From Thalassia testudinum (lineage: Eukaryota; Streptophyta; Magnoliopsida; Alismatales; Hydrocharitaceae): a stretch of 64,000 nucleotides of DNA. The stretch lies in the NCBI GenBank assembly GCA_037157565.1, contig JAZHRO010000019.1:61812501-61876500 (forward strand), read 5' to 3'. Shown here piece by piece: positions 34,193 through 45,917 of this stretch. Position numbers and translations under genes: made by a program. Under the pieces are notes generated by a model, which was given only the letters and a program-made list of their open reading frames with translations, did no database searches and was not told where the DNA came from. The stretch's first letter is position 1. Every line of letters begins with the position of its first letter.

Positions 34193-37100
34193 TGATGGTG
34201 ATGGTTGTTGTAAATGTTTGTTGGTAATAATTGTTGATTATGTCGTTGTAGTATAGGGTGTATAATATAACATTAAGGATGTCGTATAGTGGTGAGTATG
34301 GGTGAGTTCCAGTCATTACAACCATTATTATCATTTGCTTATTTATCTAATTTTTACTGGTTTTGTTCCAGGTCGTTCTCTGGGAGGCAATTTATTGAAT
34401 TTAATTCGGTCACTCTTTGATTATCTCCAAAATTGTCTTCTTATTCAAAAAGAAACTTTACATTTAAAGAATGAATGAATGTTTTATTTACCTAGTTGCT
34501 AAGAAGTGCTTGCAAAAATGCTAACTATGAACAAGCATCAAACAATCTATTATTATACTCTAAACTATGTATTTACAAGTTATACTATTAACACTAATAT
34601 GTTAGTTCATACTACATTAGGATACCATGGTGTAAAAACTTAACTTACTAGTCATTTATTTATAGTGACATATATATCAGTTTTAGTGACAGATATAAAC
34701 GTCGCTAAATCTCAGGAAACACTATATACAACCTAAAGAAGCAACTGAGGTCTTTAGCGACATTTATAGTGTCGTTTTATTCTGTTAGTAATTATGTGGG
34801 TTTAATTTTACATATGTACAGAGTCTTTTCTGTTGTTATCTCGTGTTATCTCTTTTTTTTTTTTAAGTCGTCTGTCCTTTCATTTTGTTCTGTGTAGTCT
34901 TTCAGAGGCTGCGGTGGAGAGTCCTTAGTGTAAAATGTGTTTAATTAGCGGGTGCGCTTTTCGAGGGATATACAGCACCCTTAGGGTGGGACCAGACCTC
35001 TACTAAGCGCGCCCTAATCTCAGATTAGGTGCTTAATTACGTTTTCGTATCAGCGCAGGGCCTCAGCCCAACGCCTTCAACAAGTTCGCACATGCTCGGG
35101 CTCCCAGCCCCACACATTCAGTATCATCACATATCAGAATCGGGTTATCGGATCAGACGGAACAGGTAACGTTTCGGGCGCCCGGCGCCATGACGACTGG
35201 TAAGGTTATAACATAAATTATATTTATATGCTGCGTTTCGTTTGCAGCCCACGATGTGGCGCTATTCCAGCGCCACATCGTGCGCTGGAAACCAGACGCA
35301 GCTGCGTCTGTGCGCGTTTTTGGCCCTCGATTTGGGGGCCATAAATTATTAAAAAAAATAAAATAAAATATGGTAAATAAAATATTTACATAATACTACA
35401 TAATTGATTAATTAATTTTGAATTTTAAATATATTTACTATACAAATAAATTCGCTAAACTAGGCTGATTATACAGGTTGATTTAAGTGATTAAATAGTT
35501 AATTACTTATAAAATAATTAGTAAATGGTCTAATTGACGTTAAACAGTTTTAACTTACATACTTAAGTATTTAATACATATTTTTATTGTATTTTTACGA
35601 ATTTGTTTATGTTTTATTTAGGCTAAAATAGCAGTTCTGTGTAGTTTATGATTAAAACTAAGTTACAGTAAGTTATACTAGGTATAATTATACTTTGACT
35701 AACTTAAATTACTTAATATATATATATATTCCCAAGTTTATAGATTTATTTACTTGATTATTGCTCTAACTTATTAACTTAGCTACTAAATCAGTAAATA
35801 TAAATCTGTACATACATATATACATAAATCAGTAAATACATACATACTAGATTAGTATATATACATATTTTTACATAGATTACATATGTATACGAATTTC
35901 TGTACAGGTTTTATACATATTTACAGTATAACTATGAATCTAACTGATATGCTATAGTTATAGTTATAATACTATGAATGGGTATATTTACAGTTTTAAA
36001 ATAAGTCTATGCCATTAGGCTTTTGTATAAAGTTAGGGAATTAGAGTTGATTGATTTTTTTATTTGAGTTTAGACAGCAGCCGCAGCTACTATCAGAGGA
36101 GATGGAGAAAAGAAGAATGTGCTATTTTAGTGTTGGTTTACAGTGGCAGTGGCTTAAGCCACTGTCAATTGGCTAACTGCTGCTGCAGTTAGTCCACTTG
36201 AAGAGGGGGGAAGTATTCTACAGAGAAGAGGGAAATTTAGAGAAGAAGGGAGTTTAGAGAAGAGGGGAATGTAGCTGCTAGATGCAGCATATTGCTGTGT
36301 AACTGGGAGTAAGATAAAATTCAAAACAAACTACAATTTACAGAGTTGAAATCCAAATCTGAAAGGGGTTTAAATCTCACGAAAATCTCATGTAAATTCA
36401 GCTCAAACACTCATTAGAAAAAAAACTTAGCAGAAGCATCCTTTCAGATCAAAACAGCAAATGGCATTGAGTTAGTCTTCCTAATGCCATAGACAGCATG
36501 AAGGAAGACTTAGCTCAATCAATTAAAACCAAAGAAACACAATCCCAGTTTCTTGCAACCTGAAGGAGTATGGAAAACTCCTTAGGTTAGAGAATCACCA
36601 TACAGAAATGATCATCAACACAAATAGTGCATGGCAGTTCTGAAATAGCAAAAAGAGACTAAGAATGCATTAAGGAAATTTAATGGAAGCTGGCGAATGC
36701 ATTCAAAACAAAGTATAAACAGAATCATGAAAGGCTCTTCTGATTGGTTCTCTGTCACCAGAGAACTTCTCAGAATCCTTGCCTACAATGAAAACCAAAA
36801 ATCCTTTCAATTTGTCAGATCTGTCAAAACATTTCAGAGAGTAAAAATCCTTTAAAATCCAGATCAAAAGTGCTCTGACAAACTGAGGCAATCCATTTAA
36901 AACAGAGGGGCTTTTGTGAAACAAATGGAGTGAGTGAGAAGCCCCAAATGGTGCTTGTGACGCCACTTTCAGATCTGAGGCAGTGTGCCATCAGATCTGA
37001 AATTGGGTCAGGATGTGTGGGTGATTGATGAAAAATTCGTCGTTAAAAGGAAAAAAACAAGAATCAGAATCTGGATGATGGAAAAACAAAACATGAAGAG

Positions 37101-38380
37101 GAAGATAAATTGAACAGTGAACAGATGATTCTTCCCCTCTGATCTGGACTGATCAGAGGAGGTGAGGGAGGGGATCTAATACTAATTCTACTCCTAAGAC
37201 TAATCTAACTACAGCTAACATTAAACACTAACAATTAAAACTAAATCTATTCTAAACTACTGCAAGCTAAATCTAAAACTACTTGTGCAGAATTAAAAAC
37301 TAAACTAAAAGGAAGAATGGGACCTATGGGTCCTTAGCCGGCGGCTAAGGAGGAAGAAAGGAGGAGGGTGACTCCAGCGGAGGGAAGAGTCTGCTAGTGA
37401 GACTCCAGGGTCGTCCTCAGGTGCTACGAGGTCCTTAGCGACGAGGAGGGTCGAGAGCAGGCGATGATTCCACAGCCGGTGGCTGTGAAATCAGGGTCTA
37501 GATGAGGAGGAGAGACTGGAGTGGAAGAATTGATCGCTAAGAGATGTAGGAGGGAGCGATCCCTTGCGCGCGACACCACTGAGGTGCTTAAATAGCAGCT
37601 CAGTGACTGAGATCACCGCAAGGGTGAGGTTAATCAGAATCAGGCCGGCGGTGAGGATGAGATGGGTAGAGCGTGCGGCGAGTCAAGAGAGAGATCTGAC
37701 CGTCAGATGAGATCTGGGAAGAGAGGTGAATGCACGCACCGAATCGCGCGAAGGTTCCATTTGATTCCAGCCGCAGATCGAGATCAAAAGTGCGATGGAC
37801 GGTCGAGAATGGCTGTGTTCTTCGCACGCTACAGTGCGCGTGAAGAACACAGGCTTCTCTCTGAAATGAGGGAAAACTTGCAGGAAGACCCTTAAACGAA
37901 GGGGTAGAAGAATAGCGTGCAGGTCCAAAAGTGAGAAGAACTATAACTGGAAGGGCCCTGCAGTCATACAGAAGGGTCCCTGCGGCTTGCAAAAAGGTCC
38001 AAGAAGGAGTTTTGAAGGGTAGAAATGTAATGCATGAAGGACCTAATTGTAATCTATTTATTTCTAAGCCTAAATGATGTCCAATTGCTTTCAAATTTTT
38101 ACATGTGCTTAATTGAACATTTAAGACATTGATTTTACTTCTGATTTATCTTTTCAAACTTGTTTATGTGTTCAATTGATGCATGGATCATCATTTGTTC
38201 TTTAGTTTTCAGAATATCTCATTTTTGTGACCTAATTAGGAGATTTTAACACACATTAAAAGTTTTAGGTCTTTTCTTTAATTCCCACACTTAACCCTTT
38301 TTATGTGTTAATTTGATATTGTTTTGCTTAGTGTCTAGCTTAATTTCGGCCTTTTAGCTATGATGAGTAGCCACTCATCA
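34193..38380. mobile_element. S3: 4188-bp LTR-like insert in the L1 LTR
   Basis: The insert starts TGATGGTGATGG and ends CCACTCATCA. It is flanked by the 5-bp duplication GGACC (34188-34192 and 38381-38385), and the uninterrupted L1 LTR confirms the empty site. No direct terminal repeats, primer site or coding domain are seen, so it is best read as a very long solo LTR. A long AT-rich stretch lies at 35340-36060 and a hairpin at 35231-35301. The minus-strand 154-codon frame at 37630-38094 has no domain. A diverged relative, inverted, is at 15314-20880. Confidence 0.8.
35231..35301. repeat. 71-bp near-perfect hairpin in S3
   Basis: Two 33-nt arms (35231-35263 and 35269-35301) pair at 29 of 33 positions without bulges around the loop ATTCC. 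The inner 13 bp (ACGATGTGGCGCT) are perfect. See findings. Confidence 0.9.
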
Positions 38381-38562
38381 GGACCCTAAGTTACCCTGTT
38401 TGCAGATTGTGTTGGTGAAATTGCATTTTTATCCCTTATGACTTGTTTTCATCTTAAACTCAGAATTCTCTGATTAAGCCTTTCTTTGAGTTATGTAGGA
38501 GCTTTTTCTTGCATACCTAGGTTAGATTGTGCTAGTTAGGGTTCATGATGAGGTTCTCATCA

Positions 38563-40639
38563 TACCCCCATACCTAGCTTTTGCTAGTCCCTTAGCAAAA
38601 ACTTAAGGTTTCAACCGTTGTTCTAGAACATGAAGTTCTTAATGGTTTCAGATAAGTGCTTTTGTCATTTGAACCTAGATTAGGTCAGAATGCTGACCAT
38701 AGGCCTAAAAGGTACTCTAGTACCAACCAAGATCTAGATCTATCTATCCTCAGCCTCAGTCCTTAGCAAAGGTTTTTAAGGCCCACAAGAACTAACCTAA
38801 GGTTTATTGGACTTTGTGGTTAAAGCAGTCGTGCTTGAAATGATTTTAGCCCTGGCTCAGTTCGCAGTGCGTTTTATAAGAGAGAGAGATAGAAGATTTT
38901 TCTATTTGGAGAGTTTTTTCTCTCTGTTTCTTTTTAATTCTAGCTTAGGATTGGCTTTTCAACATGGTCTGTATCAGATTCCTTGTTCCCATCATCAATC
39001 CTCAAGGGTTCCTGGCAATCGATGCTTCGAGATAGCATCGCCCATGGCAACCCCCGGAACCCTGGCTATTTAGATTTCGAGATAATCCCATCCATGGTGT
39101 TCTGTGGCCGAATCCAGACCCTGGCAATTGACACTTCGTGATAATGCCATCCATGGAATCTGAACTAGCAGAGTGCTTACATGCCCCCAGTAGGATATGT
39201 AAATATCCTAAGAGACAAGCACCGTGGAGATGATATTTTGTTATGCATCTTCGAGGGGAATTTCCCACCTCTCCGCATTGGGAACTCGTCTAAATCAACT
39301 TGTGTTGATTGGCCGCTCCAACTCTAGGTGTTCTTTTCAGAATTTTTCGACGCTTCTGCGTGATTTTGATTTTTACGCTTACTGAACCAGGCTGTGTGTG
39401 GGGTTAGGGTGCTTAGGTTACTGAGTCCCGTAAACCAAAAGTTAGTTAATGAGGCCAAATACTCCCTAAGCCTTGGACCTAGTACTTAAGCTTTTCATTT
39501 TCCTCAACCTCTTGAGGAATGTCTAGATCTTAATGGGTACTAAGAGTCTATCCAAGAATGCCTAAGGTTTGCGTTCTTACTAATCTTACTGTGCACTTTT
39601 CAATTTTTTCATAAATGAGGTCTAGAACTTAGGTCAATTCCTTAGTTCCTTACTAATGACTATCACTCTTTTTTCACATTTTTGTGCTCCTTTTTCATTT
39701 TGTTTCTTTTCTCCTTCTCCTTCACAAAATTTTCTTTCCTCCCTCATTTTATTCTTCTTTTTCAAATTTTTTTTTTAAATTTTTATGGTGTTTTTGGTAT
39801 ATGTGAATTTCTTTGTTTGAAACCTTTTCTTACAAGTTTTGCACTTTCATACCCCCCCATGCCTAAGATTTGCAATGTCCTCATTGTAACCTAGGGGGTT
39901 TTTATTCAACTTAGTTCATTCCTTAGGACAGATGTTTTGACGAGTGAATGGGCCGGGGTGGCTATTGCGGATGATTTCTAATCTCAAATGCAAGCATCTG
40001 AGGTGGAGTCGGCTGTCTTAAAGGGTGAACCTTAAGTGCACGAAGGTGTCAAAAAAGGTTTCAGGTTTTCAAGGAGAATGATGGGCTGCCTCCCGTTAAG
40101 CGCTAAATTTGACGCCTTCAGCCAAGCGGGAAATGAGATGGAGAGGGGATGGTCAAATCAGCAGAGTTTAATATAACAAGCACCTTGATTAAGAGACTGG
40201 TTGGACCAACCAGGTGCTTGTTAAGATCAACAGGTTGATGATGCAGCCCAAACCCAATCAATCTGGTGGGTTGATAGATGTAGATCAAAAAGTGTGGGAC
40301 CCACCATATGCAATGTGGCTCAGATGGATGTGGAAGTGTGAATACAGGGTTTGGCTGAGTCGAATCAGCCTAGTCACAATAGGGACCGGTAGAATAATGA
40401 GTGATTGACGCGGGAACCCTACAGGGGTGATCAGAGAATGATGGAGCATGGTATGTAGTCTGATCAGTGTTCCAAACCCGATGTGGAAATGCAATCGGCT
40501 CGGTGAGAGGTGAATCTGAATAGAAATTGAGTCCGGTTGCGGGTTGGGGTTGGGAAGAGGTTTTGATAAGTTCTGTGTGTGCGGACGAGGTGGCAACTGT
40601 GTATGAGGGCTCTTCTAGAAACGAATGACAGGTGGTTTT
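38563..40639 (-). other. L1 3' internal region without coding capacity
   Basis: It begins with the polypurine tract of L1. A second motif at 39849-39887 reads, on the minus strand, AATGAGGACATTGC and then GGCATGGGGGGG, the same layout as in L2 and A1. A three-copy short repeat (CCTGGCAAT, then TTCG-GATA and CATCC-CCATGG blocks) starts at 39011, 39061 and 39119. No gene is supported. Confidence 0.6.
39011..39165. repeat. Three-copy 50-58-bp repeat in L1
   Basis: Copies start CCTGGCAATC (39011), CCTGGCTATT (39061) and CCTGGCAATT (39119), each followed by TTCGAGATA or TTCGTGATA and then CCATGG. Confidence 0.6.
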
Positions 40640-41941
40640 CTATAGAGAGTCCTCTGGGTAACTATCAAATGCCTGAAGAGTGTCTGTAGGATGAAAGAAA
40701 TCTGATTCGAGAAAAGATTTGAATTCTGGGTTGTAATCACTCTTGGCATTTTCTGTTTTTGGTTCCTGAGGATCGAAAAGGAATGATTCTGTGTTATCAG
40801 TGATCTCGGGAACCAAGACCTCAGAATCGGAGTCAGAGAATGAGTCATGTGAACTGAGGTCGTAGATGGGCTTGGTGTGTTCAGGAAGGAGAGTCTCTCC
40901 GAAATTATAGTCAGATCCGAAGTTGTCGGAGAGTTTGCGAAAATTGAGTTCTAAATGAGATTCTTGATCATGAATTCCACCATAGCATAAATCATTAGAT
41001 GTGGAATCAGTAGCCTGACTGGGGTCTAGCCTATATTTCAATTCTGAACTTAAAAAGGTGTCCTGTTTAGGCTCAAGCTCCAAGCTGGTAAGATAGACCC
41101 AATTGAAACCCCACTCCTCAGTTTCTGTATCATAAATTGGCATGTCTTCTGAAAAATCGATCAGATTTTCTGAGGATGTTGGAGAGGGATATTCATTAAA
41201 TAGAGGCCTGGAATCGTATTCTTTAAAAATTTGATCTTTCTCATATGGGGCCTCATAATCTTCCCAATAAGTTTCGGATCTAGATTCTAGGTTTAGGATG
41301 TGGGTAGGATTACTAGAATCAAAGTCCGAATAACCTTCGAAGGTCACCTTATCAAAATAAGGGACGGAATTTATACCCTCAAAAGGTTCAGTTCTGATCT
41401 CATTATTGCAGGAGTTTTGGAATTCTAAGCTTGGCAATTCATGGTCTAGGGTCGGCTCATCATTGTGTTCTCCTGCAATATCCCAACCTAATTCAATGTT
41501 GTCTTCTATGTGGGTTGGGAATCCACAACCACCCTGTGCCTCAGTCTCGAGATTTGGGAAACTGGATTGATCCTTAATACTGTCCTAAGATGGTTCATCC
41601 TCTGTTTTTGGTATATATGGGTATTTTTGGTTGATAATTTGTTCTAGTGATCTCATCATTTCTACCCGTTTTATAAGGGCATCTTGGTGTTGTTCCCAAA
41701 GTACAGGATTTGTCAAGCATTGAAGGTATTCAGATTTGTGTAATTTTTCTATCTCAATGTATCCTGTCATGAGCATGTCTCGGGTTGATCCTTTTGTAAT
41801 TTCAGTCAATAGAATTTGGGCACAGTTTATGATGAAAGCTGTGGTTGTTGGGACATCAACCTGAATGTTTTCTATTAGTGTTGAGGGTTTATATTTGATT
41901 TCATAGAATTCAATGGCATCCTCAATCATCTTATCTTTCAT
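40640..41941 (-). pseudogene. L1 acidic protein, 434 codons with one amber stop
   Basis: One frame runs from the ATG at 41941 to 40640, broken only by a TAG just after TEDEPS (near 41585). The first 118 residues look helical (MKDKMIEDAIEFYEIKYKPS ... LIKRVEMMRSLEQIINQKYP). The remaining part is rich in Asp, Glu, Ser and Tyr and poor in hydrophobic runs, so probably disordered (for example SHDSFSDSDSEVLVPEITD). No zinc knuckle, protease or polymerase motif is present and I do not recognise the family. It lies downstream of the primer site, where gag would be. L2 has a protein of the same plan (58826-60370); short stretches such as DEPS/DEPP and EPTL occur in similar order, too little to prove homology. 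One stop in 434 codons suggests recent loss, or read-through. Confidence 0.65.
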
Positions 41942-43118
41942 GGATATCTGATATTCAGGTTTTTTTTCGAATGGTAGTCTTAATTAGTGTGGCTGCATCT
42001 TTGAATCGGGTGGTGGAATCAGGATATAGAATCAGAAGTTCGATGTAGACTCAAGTTGTGCCAAGATGGAAGAAGGGGGCTTTGTTCAAAATCAGAGGAA
42101 AAGGGGCTATGTGGAAGGTTTCTGCAAAAACAAGAGAGCCGAGGCTTAGCCTCGGGGATAGTGAATTTCTAAAGGAGGTTTCAAAGACCTCCTTCCAAAT
42201 ATTGAAGGACTGGATGAGATAAGCAGGTGCTGGACCCAATCGAGGCACCTAAAATGTTGGGTGACTATAGAGGTGCGGGGCAGATGGACCCCTTGATCAG
42301 AAAGATCATCCACCTGAGAATTACCTGGGTAGCCAGAGAGGGTGAGTCCAGCGAAGACCCCTACATGGTAGAGCGTCCCCACGGGTTATAGGGTTTCCCC
42401 CACCCGACCTCTCTTGTCACTGAGATTCCAGGTAGACCAAAATGGGGATCTTGACCTCTTAAGTCTACCAATTTTAGGTTAAAATCAAGGTGCTTAGGTT
42501 TTCACTTGAACTTTAGCCTTTTGAGTGCAAGAGTGACCTAATTTTAAGGTTGGTTGACCCAAGGGATCAACTTCACCTCTTGATTCCTTTGAGAACTTAT
42601 TAGGTCTTGTCTTTTAGGATTCAAGTGTTTTTAGAGAGCCAATTGTTTAGGGTTTTTCTAAATAGGTATATTCAATCAATGGCTTAGGCACACTTCTTTT
42701 AGGATTTTCTCAATTCTTGATTAAGGGGTGTGTCTCTGAAACCCTAATGTTAAATCCTATGTTGGCCTACTTGGTCCAGTTAACTCCTTATTTGGTAATT
42801 AGGGCTTAGGCAAGAAGGTTTTAGCCCTTAATTACCTTAATAGTGTGTGCAGGAATGGTGGGTTGAAATTTGAAAACATGCAGTCTTTGATGGTTTACTA
42901 GGTATGGAAGACAGGTTGTACCTGTATTGCTTGTTCTTTCTTTTTCTACCTCTTTAGAATTGAGGGTTAAAGTGAGAGGATAGAAAAAAAAAATTACCTG
43001 TCCTCGGAGTGGTTGTTGTGCGGTTGCTTCTTGATTTTCCTATACCTTCACACAACAAGAGAAGAGATTAATAGAAACTTAAAAATAGAGATTTTATAGC
43101 TTCTAGAATAACCGTTGC
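41942..43118 (-). other. L1 leader between primer site and ORF
   Basis: About 1.2 kb without a supported gene; minus-strand frames at 42051-42382 are short and unrecognised. It acts as the 5' untranslated part of the element. Confidence 0.5.
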
Positions 43119-43136
43119 TCCCCGGCAACGGCGCCA
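43119..43136 (-). other. Primer binding site of L1 (Asp-tRNA type)
   Basis: On the minus strand the site reads TGGCGCCGTTGCCGGGGA, complementary to the 3' end of plant tRNA-Asp(GTC) including CCA. Four bases (TTCT) separate it from the LTR. Confidence 0.9.
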
Positions 43137-43140
43137 AGAA

Positions 43141-45912
43141 TAGTAACGGGTTTTTCAACCGCGGCTAGCCTTTGCTCGTTTTAGTGCTTATTATAGTAAT
43201 GTCGTTATAGTGTAAAATAAGACAGCTCCGGTTGTCGATACTATAAAAATTTTACTCGGAAATAGAATGGTTTCCTGAGGTCGAACTCAAGGAGCTACTA
43301 GAATTCTAGAAGTACAAAGTTTTCTTTATTACAAAAATAAGAGAGGGAGAGGGAGAGATAGATTTCGATTTTTGGCTTCTTCTTCTCTTCTTTCTCTCTT
43401 TGCTTCTCTTCTTCTCTTCTTTCTCTTTTCCTGTGCGAAGTCTTCTTCTGCTTCTTTCTTCCTTCTTCTCTTTTCTTTCTCTTCAGCTGCGGAGCCATCT
43501 CTTTTCTTCTTCTTCCTCTTTGCTTTATCTCCTCTGAAGCTTCATCCGTCGTCTGATACCGCAATCAGATGACTTAAACGGCGGTCTGCTACAGTGCTTC
43601 CTTTTCTTCCTTCACTGCTTCTTCTTCTTCTTCTCTGCTTTAGCGAGCCTTCTTCTTTGGTCTCCTGCCTTGCTCAGCTGCAAGGCTTCTTCAGGGTTTC
43701 TTCTTCTTCTGCTCCTCTTCTTCTCCTTCCTGCGGCTAAGTGTTGAGTCTGCCTCCTTCGCACCCTGTTCCTGCACAGGGCACAGCAAAACCTAGCACTT
43801 CCCTCTACCCGCACATCTCTCTCTCTCTATAAACTGCCCACAGGAAGCTCTTCCAGAGCCGGGTTAACAGGTTAGGTTGCGTAACCGGGACCAGGCGCAC
43901 CGGCGTGGGTGGTGCGCGAGGAGTGCAGGGTAGTGTCGAGTCGGATCCGCCAGGTCCGCGAGATGAATCCGTAGACGAGGCGGGTGATGGGCGAGGGACC
44001 TCACCCCAGGTGCATCCGGAGGCAACCAGCCGTATACACAAAAACAATTTAAAGTGGTGCGGCGATTTGAAAACTCACAATGTGGGACTAAACTTTGTCC
44101 CTTCTCGCGCGTGCCTGCAAGAAGGACGCGACCTCGCCTCAGCAGCTGCGTCCTCGTTTCCCTTCGCAAACTAGCTGCCTGCCTTCACCCGAGTCTTCCC
44201 AATTCGCCTTAGCTGGAGCCTTGATGCTTCGAGGCCTGGAGCTCGCTTGGAAGCTCCTTGCATCGTTGCCGATGGCGGCAAGAGCTGAAAGTCTGTCTAA
44301 CACAAATAAGGCCTCTCGACCTAATCAGACCACAGGGGAACCTTCGCTGTGTCACGGCTAAGGTAGTGTGGGGTGCAGCAGGTCGTGGGGCGGTGTATGG
44401 CGGCAGCCCTAGGTCGGATTGCAACCGGAAAAGTGGGTTTGATCGGGGGTGTGCTGTGGAGGTGTGGAGTGGTAGTGGAGGGGTGGAGGGTGTTTGATGA
44501 AGTGAGGTGGAGCTTTTGGGACAGTTGGCGAGTCGTATGGGGTTGTGGGATGACGAGGATGACTCGCCGGAGAGTGACCGGAGGTGGGGAAGATGAGGGT
44601 GGTCAGGCGTGGTCGTAGGGCGATTAAGCAAATTAAGTTGGGGAAAAGAAAGAGGGGAGGAAGGGAAGTAACTGTAACCTACCTACGGGGACGAAGGGGG
44701 GCCGGAGTGGCGGGTAGCCGTACCGACTGTCGCCGGAGAAGAAACACCCAGAGGGAGAGAGCGACGGCGAGGAAGAGGGCAGGGAGGCGCGCGCTTGGTG
44801 CGGCGCGACGCGGGGAGATCAGGCGAAGGTGGCTCTGCTGCTGGTATTGCAGCAGAGCAACGAGAAGGAGGAGGAGGAGCCACCGGAGCTGGTGGGTTCC
44901 TATCGGAGTGGAGAGAGAGGAAGGGTTGAGAGATTCTCCGTCAAGACCGAGCTGGGAGAAACAGCTGGCGACGCTGGTCTTTATAAAGGCGGTGACGGAG
45001 GGGCGGACGCACGCTGGCGACGTGCGTCCCTTGCCGGAGTATGGTCGGAGACGAGACCCATACCTTCCACACGTTCGCACGGAAGGTGTGGGCGTCGTCA
45101 GGTGGCATGGCCGAGTCCCTGCGATAGCAGACATCGCAGGGAACTCCGCGTTCTCTTTGCAGGACGCCCCCCTCACCCTACGCGGTGCCATGCTCCGCGC
45201 AAAGTCGCCGAAGCATGGTGCTGCGCAGAGACTTACAAGAGGGACCAAAATGCAAAGAACGAAGAGGAAATTAGGAGCCAAAATGCAAGGGTTTCGAAAG
45301 TTGAGGGTCAAAAAGTAAATGATGAGGACCAAATTGCAAAGTCAGTCAAGGAGGTCTCTTCTTAGGCTCAAGTTTTTATACATGGCTAAGTTGGACCTAA
45401 GGATTTTAATGGTGAATTTTATTTCTAGTTCAGACAATGTTTGACCAGCCAATTTACGTAAAAACCCAAATTAAATCTTTAATTGGGCATGGTTCTCAAT
45501 GTAGGTCAAATGGGTTTCTAAGGCCAAATTGAAGGCTCTAAGCCCTAGAGATTATTTTTCTATGAATTTTAGAGGATTTATTTGATGTTTACCCTACCTT
45601 GAACCACGTGAATTGAAGTGGGTTTGTTTTAGGGTTACAGAATGTCATTTAATTCCCTGGAGTTGCTGTAGCCCTTGTTGGATCAGATCATCCTACTTTC
45701 CTTCTTATTAGGTTAGTTTGACTTGTGTTTGGACCCTGAGTTACCCTGTTTGCAGATTGTGTTGGTGAAATTACATTTTTACTCCTTATGACTTATTTTC
45801 TTCTTAAACTCAGAATTCTCTGAGTTAAGCCTTTCTTTGAGTATGTAGGAGCTTTTTCTTGCATACCTAGGTTAGATTATGCTAGTTAGGGTTCATGATG
45901 AGGTTCTCATCA
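43141..45912 (-). repeat. L1 5' LTR (right)
   Basis: A complete 2772-bp copy, with a CTTCTT-rich part (43375-43730) and a GC-rich part (43860-45250). The 245-codon plus-strand frame at 44584-45318 arises from low stop-codon frequency in GC-rich sequence and is broken in the left LTR. Confidence 0.85.
44979..44988 (-). promoter_or_regulatory. TATA-like box in L1 5' LTR
   Basis: CTTTATAAAG as in the left LTR, about 925 bp from the LTR start in the sense of the element. Confidence 0.55.
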
Positions 45913-45917
45913 TGAAC

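Larger units (their letters stand above)
31605..38562 (-). repeat. L1 3' LTR (left), interrupted by S3
   Basis: It is composed of 31605-34192 and 38386-38562, 2765 bp without the insert, against 2772 bp for the other copy. The CTTCTT-rich part at 31850-32190 and the GC-rich part at 32340-33700 give several long but spurious frames. Confidence 0.85.
31605..45912 (-). mobile_element. L1: large non-autonomous gypsy-like element with acidic ORF
   Basis: LTRs are 31605-38562 (including the nested S3) and 43141-45912. TSD TGAAC occurs at 31600-31604 and 45913-45917. The primer site (43119-43136) beside the right LTR and the polypurine tract AGGTATGGGGGTA beside the left LTR give the minus orientation. 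The internal 4.6 kb has no gag, protease, reverse transcriptase or integrase; instead a 434-codon frame for an acidic protein is present. The LTRs differ at about nine sites in the first 225 bp by eye. On the minus strand the LTR runs TGATGAG...TTACTA, so its 3' end is TA and not CA. Structure fits a large retrotransposon derivative mobilised in trans. Confidence 0.85.

Noticed and set aside
37630..38094. 154-codon minus-strand frame in S3
   Set aside because: No recognisable domain, inside a long LTR-like insert, and no support from the diverged relative.
43119..43136. tRNA-Asp gene remnant
   Set aside because: Only the 3' 18 bases match and they abut an LTR, so this is a primer binding site.
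44584..45318. Long plus-strand frame (245 codons) in the L1 right LTR
   Set aside because: It lies in a GC-rich LTR where stops are rare, is antisense to L1, and is broken in the left LTR copy.
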